From Streptomyces sp. CB02959 (GTDB lineage Bacteria > Actinomycetota > Actinomycetes > Streptomycetales > Streptomycetaceae): 64,000 bases of DNA. Shown here piece after piece: positions 1 through 8,445 of this stretch (positions are counted from its first letter, which is position 1; every line of letters begins with the position of its first letter). Made by a program: the position numbers and the translations under genes. The stretch lies in contig NZ_NNBP01000033.1 of NCBI RefSeq assembly GCF_002803155.1, positions 36,782 through 100,781 on the forward strand, in the 5' to 3' direction. The notes beneath the pieces are model-generated. The model saw only the letters and a list, made by a program, of their open reading frames with translations, ran no database searches and was not told where the DNA came from.

Positions 1-274
1 CGGCGGGACAACCCTTTCCCGTGGTGCGGGCGGTGTGCGCGCGGGATAGGCTGTCTGGCAGGAAAGTCAGCATCCCTGAGCGGTTTTTTCCGCCGGTCGC
101 CTTGTACGCGATATCCCATTCTTCCTGCGGCGACCCGACGAGCGCGGTGCACCCCCTCGCAGTCCGGGGAGGTGGGCGACGACCACATCTCTTCTCTCTC
201 GCCGTACCGCGCCCTGCGCGCCGGAATGGCGCCGACTTCCGGGCCCGCAGCCTGCAGCCACCGTGGAGGTCGGG

Positions 275-502
275 ATGAGAGTTGTCGTTGATCTTTCCCG
301 ATGTGAAGGGTACGCGCAGTGCGCCTTCCTGGCTCCGGACGCGTTCCGGATGCACGGCGAGGAAGCGCTGATGTACGACCCGAACCCCGATGACGCCCAG
401 CGCGACCGGGTGCTGCGCGCCGCGGCGGCCTGCCCGGTCCAGGCGATTCTGGTCGACCAGTCGGAGGGACGGGACGCACCGGCGGAGGCGTCGCCGTCAT
501 GA
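275..502 (+). CDS. 3Fe-4S/4Fe-4S ferredoxin, P450 redox partner
   Basis: A 75-residue ferredoxin. The cluster motif is visible: Cys in RCEGYAQC near residues 10-16 and the last Cys in ACPVQAI. A Tyr replaces the second Cys of a classical CxxCxxC site, as in the 3Fe-4S ferredoxins that feed actinobacterial P450s. I start at ATG 275 because GGAGG lies 5 bases upstream; an in-frame GTG at 263 overlaps that site. The stop overlaps the ATG of the reductase gene (ATGA), so the two are translationally coupled. Its role, inferred from family and context, is to pass electrons from the reductase to the P450 two genes downstream. Confidence 0.9.
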   Translation: MRVVVDLSRCEGYAQCAFLAPDAFRMHGEEALMYDPNPDDAQRDRVLRAAAACPVQAILVDQSEGRDAPAEASPS

Positions 503-1890
503 CCAGCGCCGACAACCTGCAAGCGTTCAAGCGCGAGGGCCGCATCGTGGTCGTCGGGGCGTCACTGGCGGGGCTGCGGGCCGCGGAGACGCTGCGCGAC
601 GAGGGTTTCACCGGATCGTTGACCATGATCGGCGACGAGTTGGGCGAGCCGTATGACCGGCCTCCGCTGTCCAAACAGGTACTGACCGGGTGGGTTCCGG
701 CCGGGAACACCAAGCTGCCGCGCCGCCGTGGCATCGATGCGGAGTGGCTGCTGGGTGTGCCCGCCAGTGGGCTGGACCTGGCGACCGACCACGTGCGGCT
801 GGCCGACGGGCGTGAGGTTCCCTTCGACCGGGTGCTGATCTCCACCGGAGTACGGGCCCGGCCCTGGTTCGTCGAGAGCGAGGCGGCCCTGGACGGGGTG
901 TTCATCGTGCGGACGCGCGAACACTCCGAGGCCCTGCAGCGGGCCCTCGCCGCCGGGCCCTCCCGGGTCCTGGTCATCGGTGCGGGATTCACCGGCTCCG
1001 AGATCGCCTCCATCTGCCGCGAGTGGGACATCCCGGTGACCGTCGCCGAACTCGCGCCCGCGCCGCTGGTAGGGGCACTCGGCGCCATGATCGGTCAGGT
1101 CGCGGCGGACATGCAGCGCGCTCACGGGGTCGACCTGCGCTGCGGTGTGAAGGTCACCCGGCTGGAGGGCGACGCACAGGGGCGGCTGCGCCGCGCGCAC
1201 TTCGACGACGGCAGTACGCTCGACACCGACGTGGCGGTGGTGGCGCTCGGGGGCATCCGCAACACCGAGTGGCTGCGGGACTCGGGCCTGGCGGCGGGTG
1301 TCTGGGGAATCGCCTGCGACACGGGCTGCCGCGCCCTCGACCTCAACGGCCTGGTCACCGACGACATCTTCGTCGCCGGAGACGTGGCACGCTGCCCGAA
1401 CCCGATCTACGAGTACCGGCTCATCTCGCTGGAGCACTGGGCCAACGCCGTGGAGCAGGCCGAGGTCGCGGCGCACAACATGGTCAGCGGCCAGGCGGAT
1501 CGCTGGCCCCACCTGACCCTGCCGCTGTTCTGGTCGATCCAGTTCGGCGTCAACATCAAGTCCGTCGGCGTACCGACCTTCGCCGACGAGGTGGTCGTCA
1601 CCCAGGGATCGGTGCCCGACCACCGCTTCGTCGCCGCATACGGCTATCGGGGCCGCGTCACCGCGGCGGTGAGCTTCAACAACGCGAAGTGGCTGGACCA
1701 CTACCGGCAGCTCATCGAGACGGCAGCGCCGTTCCCGCCGCCGTGCCCCGCGCCCGACCAGCCCGCAGACATGAAAGCGGTGCCCGTCGACTTCCCCGGC
1801 CCCGAGCTGCTCGCCCAGGGCGCCACCGTGGTCGTCACGGGTCACGACCCGAGTGAGCGCCGTGTCACGGCCGCGTACCAGCACCGGTAG
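499..1890 (+). CDS. FAD-dependent NAD(P)H-ferredoxin reductase
   Basis: A 463-residue flavoprotein of the putidaredoxin/rubredoxin reductase family. It has an N-terminal FAD-binding Rossmann motif (VVVGASLAGLRAAE), a central NAD(P)H-binding motif (VLVIGAGFTGSEIA), the second FAD motif (DIFVAGDVAR) near residue 295, and a C-terminal reductase dimerisation region. It would oxidise NAD(P)H and reduce the adjacent ferredoxin. It overlaps the ferredoxin stop by 4 bases and precedes the P450 by 12 bases, so the three genes form one class I P450 operon. Length is slightly over the usual 400-420 residues because of a C-terminal tail. Confidence 0.92.
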   Translation: MTSADNLQAFKREGRIVVVGASLAGLRAAETLRDEGFTGSLTMIGDELGEPYDRPPLSKQVLTGWVPAGNTKLPRRRGIDAEWLLGVPASGLDLATDHVRLADGREVPFDRVLISTGVRARPWFVESEAALDGVFIVRTREHSEALQRALAAGPSRVLVIGAGFTGSEIASICREWDIPVTVAELAPAPLVGALGAMIGQVAADMQRAHGVDLRCGVKVTRLEGDAQGRLRRAHFDDGSTLDTDVAVVALGGIRNTEWLRDSGLAAGVWGIACDTGCRALDLNGLVTDDIFVAGDVARCPNPIYEYRLISLEHWANAVEQAEVAAHNMVSGQADRWPHLTLPLFWSIQFGVNIKSVGVPTFADEVVVTQGSVPDHRFVAAYGYRGRVTAAVSFNNAKWLDHYRQLIETAAPFPPPCPAPDQPADMKAVPVDFPGPELLAQGATVVVTGHDPSERRVTAAYQHR

Positions 1891-1902
1891 GAGGGAAGCG
1901 AG

Positions 1903-3123
1903 ATGACCACGACCCAGGCTGCCGGCATGCTGCGCCGGATCCTCGACTACTCCTCCCGGGCCGACCCGTACCCGCTCTACGCCGAGCTGCGCAAGACACC
2001 GGTGGCCCAGCAGGAGGACGGCAGCTACGTCATCAGCACCTACCGCGAGATCGCAGGCATACTGCACAACCCGCATCTGAGCTCGGACACCCGCAACCTC
2101 ACCCATCCGACGGCGGCAACCGAGGAGCAGACCACTCCGGCGTTCATCAACCTCGACCCGCCCGAGCACGACCGCCTGCGGCGTATGGCGATGCGCCATT
2201 TCGGCCCCCCGCACACCCCGCGGCTGGTGACCGACATGGAACCCGCGCTGACCGGCATCGTCAGCAGCCTGATCGACGACTTCGCGGACAAGAAGCAGAT
2301 CGACATCGTCGACGACTTCGCCTACCCGTTCCCGGTCTCGGTGATCTGCCACCTGCTCGGTGTGCCACGCGAGGACGAACCGCGGTTCCACCTCTGGGTG
2401 GACGACCTCATCAACTCGATCGACTACAACCCCAAGACCGACCCGAAGGAAAAGCTGGACAAGGGCGTACAGGCCCGCAAGGACCTGCGGCAGTACCTCG
2501 GCGGGCTGCTGGACCAACGCCACGGCCGACCGGGCGACGACCTGCTGTCACGGCTGGCCAACGACGACGGGCCCGACGGGCGGATGACCGACGAGGAGAT
2601 CATCTCCACCGCCAACCTGCTGCTGATCGCCGGCCACGAGACCACCGTCAACCTCATCACCAACGGCATGCTGACACTGCTGCGCCACCCGCCGATACTG
2701 CAACGCCTGCGCGACGAACCGGACTTGATCGTGCCGCTGGTAGAGGAACTGCTGCGCTACGAGCCCCCCGTGCACATCATTCCCTGGCGGGCGGCGTACA
2801 GCGACATCACCGTCGCCGACACCGTCATCCCCAAGGGCTCGCAGATCATGTTGATGTTGGCCTCGGGCAGCCGCGACCCGAACCGCTTCCACGATCCCGA
2901 CCGCTTCGACCCCGATCGGCGCGACAACCAGCACCTCGGCTTCGGCAGCGGCATCCACCTGTGCTTCGGCGGCCCGCTGGCCCGCCGCGAAGCCCAGATC
3001 GCGCTGACCGAGTTGGTACGCCGGCTCGACCGGCCCGGACTGGTCGCCGACCCGCCACCGTACCGGCGCAGCCCCGTACTCCGCGGGCCGATCCATCTCC
3101 ACGTCGAGCGGGGCGGCGGCTAG
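1903..3123 (+). CDS. Cytochrome P450
   Basis: A complete 406-residue bacterial P450. The I-helix oxygen-activation motif AGHETT is present (LLIAGHETTVNLI). The K-helix ExxR is in EELLRYEPP, and the haem loop is FGSGIHLCFGGPLAR with the axial Cys. The ATG at 1903 follows a good ribosome site (GGAGGG). With the ferredoxin and reductase upstream it forms a self-contained three-component monooxygenase. The substrate cannot be read from sequence and no biosynthetic neighbour indicates one. The gene is CYP107/CYP105-like in general character; I do not assign a family. Confidence 0.93.
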   Translation: MTTTQAAGMLRRILDYSSRADPYPLYAELRKTPVAQQEDGSYVISTYREIAGILHNPHLSSDTRNLTHPTAATEEQTTPAFINLDPPEHDRLRRMAMRHFGPPHTPRLVTDMEPALTGIVSSLIDDFADKKQIDIVDDFAYPFPVSVICHLLGVPREDEPRFHLWVDDLINSIDYNPKTDPKEKLDKGVQARKDLRQYLGGLLDQRHGRPGDDLLSRLANDDGPDGRMTDEEIISTANLLLIAGHETTVNLITNGMLTLLRHPPILQRLRDEPDLIVPLVEELLRYEPPVHIIPWRAAYSDITVADTVIPKGSQIMLMLASGSRDPNRFHDPDRFDPDRRDNQHLGFGSGIHLCFGGPLARREAQIALTELVRRLDRPGLVADPPPYRRSPVLRGPIHLHVERGGG

Positions 3124-3127
3124 GCAT

Positions 3128-3256
3128 CGGGTCTTCACCGCGCTGATGGCCCAGCCCGACGCCGACGAGGACCTGACCTGGGCGGTCTCGGCGGGCTCCA
3201 CGACCGTGCGCGCTCACCGGCCTGCGGCTGGGGCCGCAAAAACCGTTGCATCGTAG
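3128..3256 (+). pseudogene. IS5-family transposase fragment
   Basis: Reading from 3128 the frame gives VFTALMAQPDADEDLTWAVS followed by GSTTVRAHRPAAGA, then a stop at 3254. This resembles the central block of IS5-type transposases, where the first catalytic Asp lies in a WxVxxDSTxVRAHxxAAGA motif. Here that Asp is replaced by Gly (AGSTTV). There is no start codon, no N-terminal part and no C-terminal DDE region, so this is a short dead relic immediately after the P450 stop. Nothing convincing is coded between 3257 and 3527. Confidence 0.6.
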
Positions 3257-3527
3257 GCAAGTTCGGGGCTTCGTCTGTCCTGGCGCAAGGTCGCCGGCCA
3301 TGGACATGAGCGAAGAGAATGCCTGGACGAGCAGCTCACTGCCGCAGGAGTGGCCGGCCCGCCAGAAGGCTGGATTCGAGGGGTGGTCGCAGGAGACCGG
3401 CGGTGGATGGGGCTTCAGCATGGCCTCGCTGGACCGGCTCGAAGACCTCATCCGGAGCCGCTACTCATCCATCAGCAACGTCGGCCAACGTCCCGGTGAA
3501 GGGTGAAGCCTCTGGCCCTGCACATGG

Positions 3528-3549
3528 TTCTCTGACTACAGTCAGAGAA
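3528..3549. promoter_or_regulatory. Perfect 9-bp inverted repeat operator on a start codon
   Basis: TTCTCTGAC-TACA-GTCAGAGAA is a perfect 9+9 bp palindrome with a 4-bp spacer. Its last base is the A of the ATG of the following MarR-GNAT gene. MarR repressors bind palindromes of this size, so autoregulation by occlusion of transcription or translation start is the natural inference. Confidence 0.75.
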
Positions 3550-4448
3550 TGGACACGGTGCAGATCGACCAGGTGCGGCGGTTCAACCGCACCGTCACCG
3601 AGCGTGTGGGCGTGCTCCACGACCACTACCTGGGCCTCGACCGGCCCATCGGTGAAGCCCGGCTCCTCTGGGAGATCGGCGAGGAGGGCCAGGACGTGCG
3701 GCAGCTGCGCGAGCGCCTCGCACTCGACTCCGGATACGTCAGCCGGCTACTGCGCTCCCTGGAGACCGACGGCCTGGTGACGGTGGAGCCGCAGCCCCGG
3801 GACAGACGGGTGCGCACCGTCCGGCTCACCGATGCGGGCCGCGCCGAGCGCGCCGTGCTCGATGGCCGCAGCGACGAGCTGGCCAGCTCTCTCCTGGAGC
3901 CGCTCAACACTGCCCAGCGCGCCCGGCTGGCCGCCGCCATGGCCGAGGTCGAGCGGTTGCTGACCGCCGCGACGGTCACGCTGGACACGGTCGACCCGGA
4001 CCACCCCGACGCCCAGCACAGCCTGCGGTCCTACTTCACCGAACTGCAGGAGCGCTTCGAGACCGGCTTCGACCCCGCGCGGAGCCTACTGCCCGACGCG
4101 GGCGAACTCCGGCCACCGCACGGCCTGTTCCTGGTCGCCAGGCTGCACGGCGAGCCCGTCGGCTGCGCCGGTTTGAAGCTGCCCCCCGGCGCCCCGGCCG
4201 AGATCAAACGCATGTGGGTCGCGCCCCGCACCCGGGGTCTCGGTCTCGGCCGCCGTTTCCTGACCGAGCTGGAGACTCTGGCCGCCCGGCAAGGCTGCGA
4301 CATTCTGCGCCTGGACACCAACAAGGCGCTCACCGCGGCGATCGGCCTCTACCACTCCTGCGGCTTCCAGGAGGTCGCGGCCTTCAACGACGAGCCGTAT
4401 GCCCATCACTGGTTCGAGAAGCGGATCACCACGCCGACGTCGGGATGA
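3549..4448 (+). CDS. MarR-family regulator fused to a GNAT acetyltransferase
   Basis: A 299-residue two-domain protein. Residues about 1-150 are a MarR winged helix (LALDSGYVSRLLRSLETDGLVT, then the wing with RDRRVRTVRLT). Residues about 155-295 are a GNAT fold with the acetyl-CoA-binding motif around VAPRTRGLGLGRRFLTELE. This fusion is a known architecture in actinomycetes. It presumably senses a ligand and also N-acetylates a small molecule. The start lies on the palindrome at 3528-3549 and there is no clear Shine-Dalgarno, so the message may be leaderless and autorepressed. The target of acetylation is unknown. Confidence 0.88.
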   Translation: MDTVQIDQVRRFNRTVTERVGVLHDHYLGLDRPIGEARLLWEIGEEGQDVRQLRERLALDSGYVSRLLRSLETDGLVTVEPQPRDRRVRTVRLTDAGRAERAVLDGRSDELASSLLEPLNTAQRARLAAAMAEVERLLTAATVTLDTVDPDHPDAQHSLRSYFTELQERFETGFDPARSLLPDAGELRPPHGLFLVARLHGEPVGCAGLKLPPGAPAEIKRMWVAPRTRGLGLGRRFLTELETLAARQGCDILRLDTNKALTAAIGLYHSCGFQEVAAFNDEPYAHHWFEKRITTPTSG

Positions 4449-4547
4449 GGTCCTCCCCGTGTTCAGCGGCCCGGACGAAACGGAGCCGGGGTCGCCCCAA
4501 GACGATCTCTTCATCGCCAAGATGCACCGCGTCCTGATGCCGTGGCG

Positions 4548-4997
4548 TCACCAGGCAACCGGGTAGCGGACCGGGTGCCCTCCTATGCGGCCGGGCAACA
4601 GGCCGATCGCCACCAGCAGCACGGTGGCCAGGAAGAGCAGCGGGAGGAACGGCACCGGATGCGGGGCCTGCAGCACCACGATGACCGACGTGGCGGCGGC
4701 CGGGGAGTGGGAAAGGTGGGTGAGCATCATCGCGCCCAGGGAAAGCCCGGCGGCCACCGCGGCGCCCCAGGCACTGCTCCCGGTCACCGCCAGGGTGCCG
4801 AAGCCGATCGCGGCGGACATCAGCTGGCCGCAGATCAGGTTGCGCGGCTGGGAGATCGGCAGCCCGGGCGCTCCGTGCACCAGGGCCGCGCTCGCCGCCA
4901 GGGGCGGGATCAGCAGCGGCTCGTGCAGCAGCACACCCACCCCGACCAGGAGAAGCAGGGCGCCGATGGCGAATGCCGTGGCCCTCAACACGTGCAA
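4548..4997 (-). CDS. HPP-family integral membrane protein
   Basis: A 149-residue membrane protein with four hydrophobic segments and an HPP-like core (LSHSPAAATSVIVVLQAPHPV). HPP proteins include chloroplast nitrite transporters, which fits the nitrate-related neighbours, but transport here is inferred. The only start in this frame is TTG at 4997, which leaves a poor N-terminus. A better start, ATG 5040, gives MSAPPPP in another frame and would join this frame if the G6 run at 5010-5015 had one more base. The gene may therefore carry a frameshift or a homopolymer error. It diverges from the MarR gene at 5247. Confidence 0.72.
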   Translation of the reverse strand: MHVLRATAFAIGALLLLVGVGVLLHEPLLIPPLAASAALVHGAPGLPISQPRNLICGQLMSAAIGFGTLAVTGSSAWGAAVAAGLSLGAMMLTHLSHSPAAATSVIVVLQAPHPVPFLPLLFLATVLLVAIGLLPGRIGGHPVRYPVAW

Positions 4998-5231
4998 CGG
5001 GTGCGGCCTGGGGGGTGGCAGGGGGCGGTGGTGCGGACATGCAGGGACTCCAGGCAGGCAGGTGCGGCACCCAGATCATAAACAAAATGTTGATTGAACT
5101 GTGAACGTACCCCCGGGGTGCCAGTCGGCCGGGCTGATCACGCTTCGGCGGGACCCGCCGACCGCCCACCGACGGCTCCGCGCCCCCACCGGTCCACACC
5201 GGAACCCGTCCATCGGCGCCAGCCTGGGGAA

Positions 5232-5249
5232 CGGTATAAAAGCGGTATG
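5232..5249 (+). promoter_or_regulatory. -10 element of a probable leaderless promoter
   Basis: CGGTATAAAA lies just upstream of ATG 5247, with TATAAA at 5235-5240 and only six bases between it and the ATG. That is the distance expected if transcription starts at the A of the start codon. The paralogous MarR gene at 9934-10518 has the same arrangement (CGGTATAAC, seven bases, ATG). Confidence 0.55.
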
Positions 5250-5768
5250 GTGCGACAAGCTCCGGATGGTGCGCAGCAAGGCCCGGCCGAGCTGTCGGCG
5301 GACGACCTGCACGAGACCGTGGAGGAGGTCGCCGCGGCCGTCATGACGGCGTCCCGCCTGTTCGTCGCACTCTCCGCACGGGCACTCGCCGAGACCGAGC
5401 CGACCCTGACGCTGCCACAGCTGCGCACTCTGGTGGTGCTGCACGGCGAGGGCCCGGTCAAACTCGCCGCGCTCGCCGCGGGGCTGGACGTGAACCCGTC
5501 CACGGCGATGCGCATGGTCGACAAGCTGGAGGCCCGCGGCCTCGTGGACCGTCAGCTGAACCCCGGCAACCGTCGCGAAGTCATCCTGGCCCTCAAACCG
5601 CACGGCCGGCGCCTGGTCGAGAAGGTCCTGGCCCACCGCCATCAGGAGATCCAGGCAATCGTCGCCAGTCTGCCGACCGAGCGGCGCGCCGAACTGGTGC
5701 GGGGACTGCGCGCCCTGACCGACGCGGCCGGCGCGCAAGCCGTCGATTCGCTGACGGAGCGGTACTGA
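5247..5768 (+). CDS. MarR-family transcriptional regulator (paralogue 1)
   Basis: A 173-residue MarR regulator starting MVRQAPDG. The recognition helix region reads LDVNPSTAMRMVDKLEARGLV and the wing reads NPGNRREVILAL. I prefer ATG 5247 over the open frame beginning at 5094 because a -10 box sits directly before it and the extra N-terminus is low-complexity. It is clearly paralogous to the protein at 9934-10518: both share TLPQLR, NPSTAMRMVDKLEA and the NRREV wing. The two copies flank the ClC/DUF2180/carbonic anhydrase/nar block, so either may regulate it. It diverges from the HPP gene and is followed by a hairpin terminator. Confidence 0.87.
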   Translation: MVRQAPDGAQQGPAELSADDLHETVEEVAAAVMTASRLFVALSARALAETEPTLTLPQLRTLVVLHGEGPVKLAALAAGLDVNPSTAMRMVDKLEARGLVDRQLNPGNRREVILALKPHGRRLVEKVLAHRHQEIQAIVASLPTERRAELVRGLRALTDAAGAQAVDSLTERY

Positions 5769-5837
5769 CCGGCGCGGCTCCCAGGCGGACGGGCCGCGGC
5801 CGATGGGCTCGGCGAGCCGCGAGCAGCAGGCGTGCGA

Positions 5838-5867
5838 ACGGGGCCTTCGCCGCGACGAAGGCCCCGT
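5838..5867. terminator. Intrinsic terminator hairpin
   Basis: ACGGGGCCTTCG and CGAAGGCCCCGT form a perfect 12-bp stem with a 6-base loop. It sits between the convergent MarR gene and the ClC pseudogene and can serve both strands. Confidence 0.8.
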
Positions 5868-5881
5868 GGCTCTCAGTGGTC

Positions 5882-7777
5882 TCAGGTGGGGACGGCGTCC
5901 GGGTCACGTCGTCGGCTGCCCGGAAGGAGACGTTGCCGGTGGTGCTCCTCCGTCAGGTCGTGCCGTCGCGCGTGGAGCAGGTGGTGGAGCGTGACCGTCC
6001 CCACGACGTGGGCGTCGGGCCCGTGACCGACGACCGGGGCCTGGGTCACGCCGTGTTCGGCGAAGAGATAGGCGGCACGGCGCAGGGTGTCGTCCGGCCG
6101 GAGGGTCACCGGAGAAGGCACGCAGACGTCCGCCACCGTGCTGCTCCCCTGCAGATCGGCGTCCCTGGCGAGTGCCTCCAGCAGCTGCTCCCGGGTCGTC
6201 ACCAGGCCCGTCGCGCCCTCGTCGGTCAGTACCGGGACCAACCGCCGCCCATCGCCGGCGGAACCCCCCGCGTCCCCGGTGAGCTGGATCGCCACTGCTA
6301 CGCCGTCGCGGCCCTCAAGGAGGAGGGGCCGGCGTTCCATGACCTCTTCGACGAAGAACGTCTCCAGCGGGTCGGTGGAGTACTCCCTGGTCAGATGCAG
6401 ACCGCGGCGGGCGATCTTCTCGGTGAGCACCGAGCGCCTGAGCAGGAGTGCGGACAGCGCATAGGCGGCGGTGGAGGAGATCAGCAGCGGCAGCACCGCA
6501 CCCCAGGCATGGGTGAGTTCGAGGGTGAAGACCACTCCGGTCAACGGTGACCGCATCACCCCGCCCACCACGGCGGCCAGTCCCATCATCGCCCAGAAGC
6601 CCGGAATGACGTGCGGGAAGACCAGACTTTCGGCCGCGCCGACCGCCCCGCCGATCATGAAGACCGGAGCGAGCACCCCGCCGGAGGTCCCCGAGCCGAG
6701 CGAGAGCGACCAGATGAGGGTCTTGACGACGAGGATTCCGACGATGAGCGACACCGTGGCGCGGCCGGTCAGCAACTGCTCGATGACGTCGTAGCCGACA
6801 CCGAGGGCACGCGGCTCGACCAACCCGCCCAGGCCGATGACCAGCCCGCCGATCGCGGGTCACCACATCCAGTGGAAGGGCAGTCGGGCGAAGCCGTCCT
6901 CGGCCCGGTAGACCAGCCAGGTCGCGGCGACCGCCAGTGCACCGCCGAGCAGCCCGGCCACCACGCAGAGCACGTCGACCGCGGGGGCGACGTGGAGGCC
7001 GGCGGCGGACACCGGGAAGATCGGGGCCGTCCCCAGCAGGAAACCGCGCACCACGGTGCTGACGCCGACCGCCGCGACCACCGGCACGAAGCTGCGCGGG
7101 CGCCACTCGAAGAGCAGCAGTTCCACGGCGAGCAGCACGGCCGCCAGCGGCGAGTTGAAGGTCGCCGCCATACCGGCCGCCGCCCCGGAGACCAGCAGCG
7201 TCTTGCGTTCGTCGGCACTCAACCGCAGCGCCTGCGCCAGGATCGAGCCGATCGCGCCACCGGTCATGATGGTCGGCCCCTCGGCGCCGAACGGGCCGCC
7301 GGTGCCGATGCTGATCGCCGCCGACACCGGCTTGAGCACCGCCACCCGGGGCTCGACCCGGCTGCCGCCGGTCAGGATCGCCTCGATCGCCTCGGGCATG
7401 CCGTGCCCGCGGATCTTCTCCGACCCGTAGCGCGCCATCGCGCCGATCACCAGTCCGCCGAGCACCGGCGCGCCCAGCACCAGCCACCACGGCCGGTGCT
7501 CCAGGCCCGGCGCGACCAGCGAGGTCGACCACCGCTGGTAGAACACCGCGTTGGTGACCAGCCCGATCAACCGCAGCAACGCCAGCGCCGCCACCGCACC
7601 GGCGCCGCCCACGAGCAGTGCCCAGCCGCAGATCACCAGCATCCTCGGCTGGACCGTGAAGTCACCGAGGTGCGCGCCCCGGTGCCTCGTCGTTCCCGTG
7701 CGCGCCCCGTTCACCGCGGCGACCCACCAGGTCGCGGAGCGCCGGTGGACGCCGCTCGCCCGCCTGACCCCAGGCAT
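5882..7777 (-). pseudogene. ClC chloride channel with CBS pair, interrupted by in-frame TGA
   Basis: The reverse strand encodes a full ClC-type channel/transporter. It has membrane helices with GPFGAEGPTIMTGG (the selectivity/gating Glu loop) and GSGTSGGVLAPVF, followed by a C-terminal pair of CBS domains (residues about 440-590, ending in HDLTEEHHRQR). After HWMW a TGA at 6860-6862 stops the frame, and the homologous sequence (PAIGGLVIGLGG) resumes at once in the same frame. A single TGG to TGA change of a Trp codon explains this. Downstream restarts exist (TTG 6823), but half a ClC would not form a pore. The start near 7777 is approximate. A TATTGC-N5-GCAA element lies 26 bases upstream of it. 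Confidence 0.85.
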
Positions 7778-7802
7778 GTTCGTATGATTTCCATAGCAAA
7801 AG

Positions 7803-7817
7803 TATTGCAGTGTGCAA
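7803..7817. promoter_or_regulatory. TATTGC-N5-GCAA element, copy 1 (ClC gene)
   Basis: TATTGCAGTGTGCAA holds the inverted repeat TTGC-N5-GCAA. It lies just upstream of the reverse-strand ClC gene and matches two further copies before the DUF2180 and carbonic anhydrase genes. Confidence 0.65.
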
Positions 7818-8036
7818 GATTTGCAGGCAGGTGGTGTCCAGCACCTGGACGGGCCGACGGTTGGCTCCCGGGGGCGGACACCGCCGGAAGTGCGCCTGAG
7901 TGCACCACCCCCACCACCGCAGGACGCCGAGGCGGCCGACGACGGACCGGATCACGGGGCCGGGTCGCCGCCGCACAGGCATCCCCCACGCAGGCACGCC
8001 CTCGAACCGACGCCGGCGACGCCCCGCATCCGCCCG

Positions 8037-8273
8037 TCAGCGCACGCTTCGCTTCGCCTCTGCCTGGTACGTGGGAGCCATCGCGAAGTGGCAGGTCAGA
8101 CAGGTGAGTTCACGGGCCGGTCGGGAGAGCGTCGACTGGCCGACCCCGGCAAGTCGATGGCCGGGCTCCAGGGCGACATGACAGTGCCGGAGGCAGACGC
8201 CCACACCGCAGTGATGGCAGATACCCACGGCGTCGACGACCTCTTCGGCCCACGCGCAGTCGAAGCACTTCAT
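8037..8273 (-). CDS. DUF2180 family Cys-rich protein
   Basis: A 78-residue protein with paired metal-ligand motifs: CFDC near the start, CHHCGVGVCLRHC in the middle and CLTCH towards the end, an apparent zinc-ribbon arrangement. This matches the DUF2180 family, small actinobacterial proteins of unknown function. I start at ATG 8273; GTG 8282 is an alternative and an AGGAGG lies just upstream of it. A TATTGC-N5-GCAA element precedes it by about 55 bases, as for the flanking ClC and carbonic anhydrase genes. This suggests co-regulation with nitrate or anaerobic functions (inference). Confidence 0.8.
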   Translation of the reverse strand: MKCFDCAWAEEVVDAVGICHHCGVGVCLRHCHVALEPGHRLAGVGQSTLSRPARELTCLTCHFAMAPTYQAEAKRSVR

Positions 8274-8327
8274 GAGACTCACCCGCCTCCTGTGCGCCCA
8301 CCCGAACCCATTCTATCGCCAGGCAAG

Positions 8328-8342
8328 TATTGCGGTAGGCAA
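8328..8342. promoter_or_regulatory. TATTGC-N5-GCAA element, copy 2 (DUF2180 gene)
   Basis: TATTGCGGTAGGCAA, preceded by AAG as in copies 1 and 3 (A/C-A-R). It is located upstream of the reverse-strand DUF2180 gene. Confidence 0.65.
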
Positions 8343-8445
8343 CGTTCCACACGGTCCGGCCCGGCCGCTCCGGTCGGCGACTCCCGGAGCCGCCGCCGCC
8401 CCGAGCCCCAGGCCCCGACAAGGCCCTGACCTGCGCCATCGCGGG

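Noticed and set aside
1..274. A gene at the left edge
   Set aside because: Short frames only, without motif or codon bias; treated as upstream sequence of the P450 operon.
562..2523. A 653-codon open frame on the reverse strand over the reductase and P450 genes
   Set aside because: It is the GC-rich antisense shadow of two well-supported genes and has no recognisable motif.
3246..3506. A forward frame before the MarR-GNAT gene
   Set aside because: No homology or ribosome site, and it lies next to a transposase relic; likely debris.
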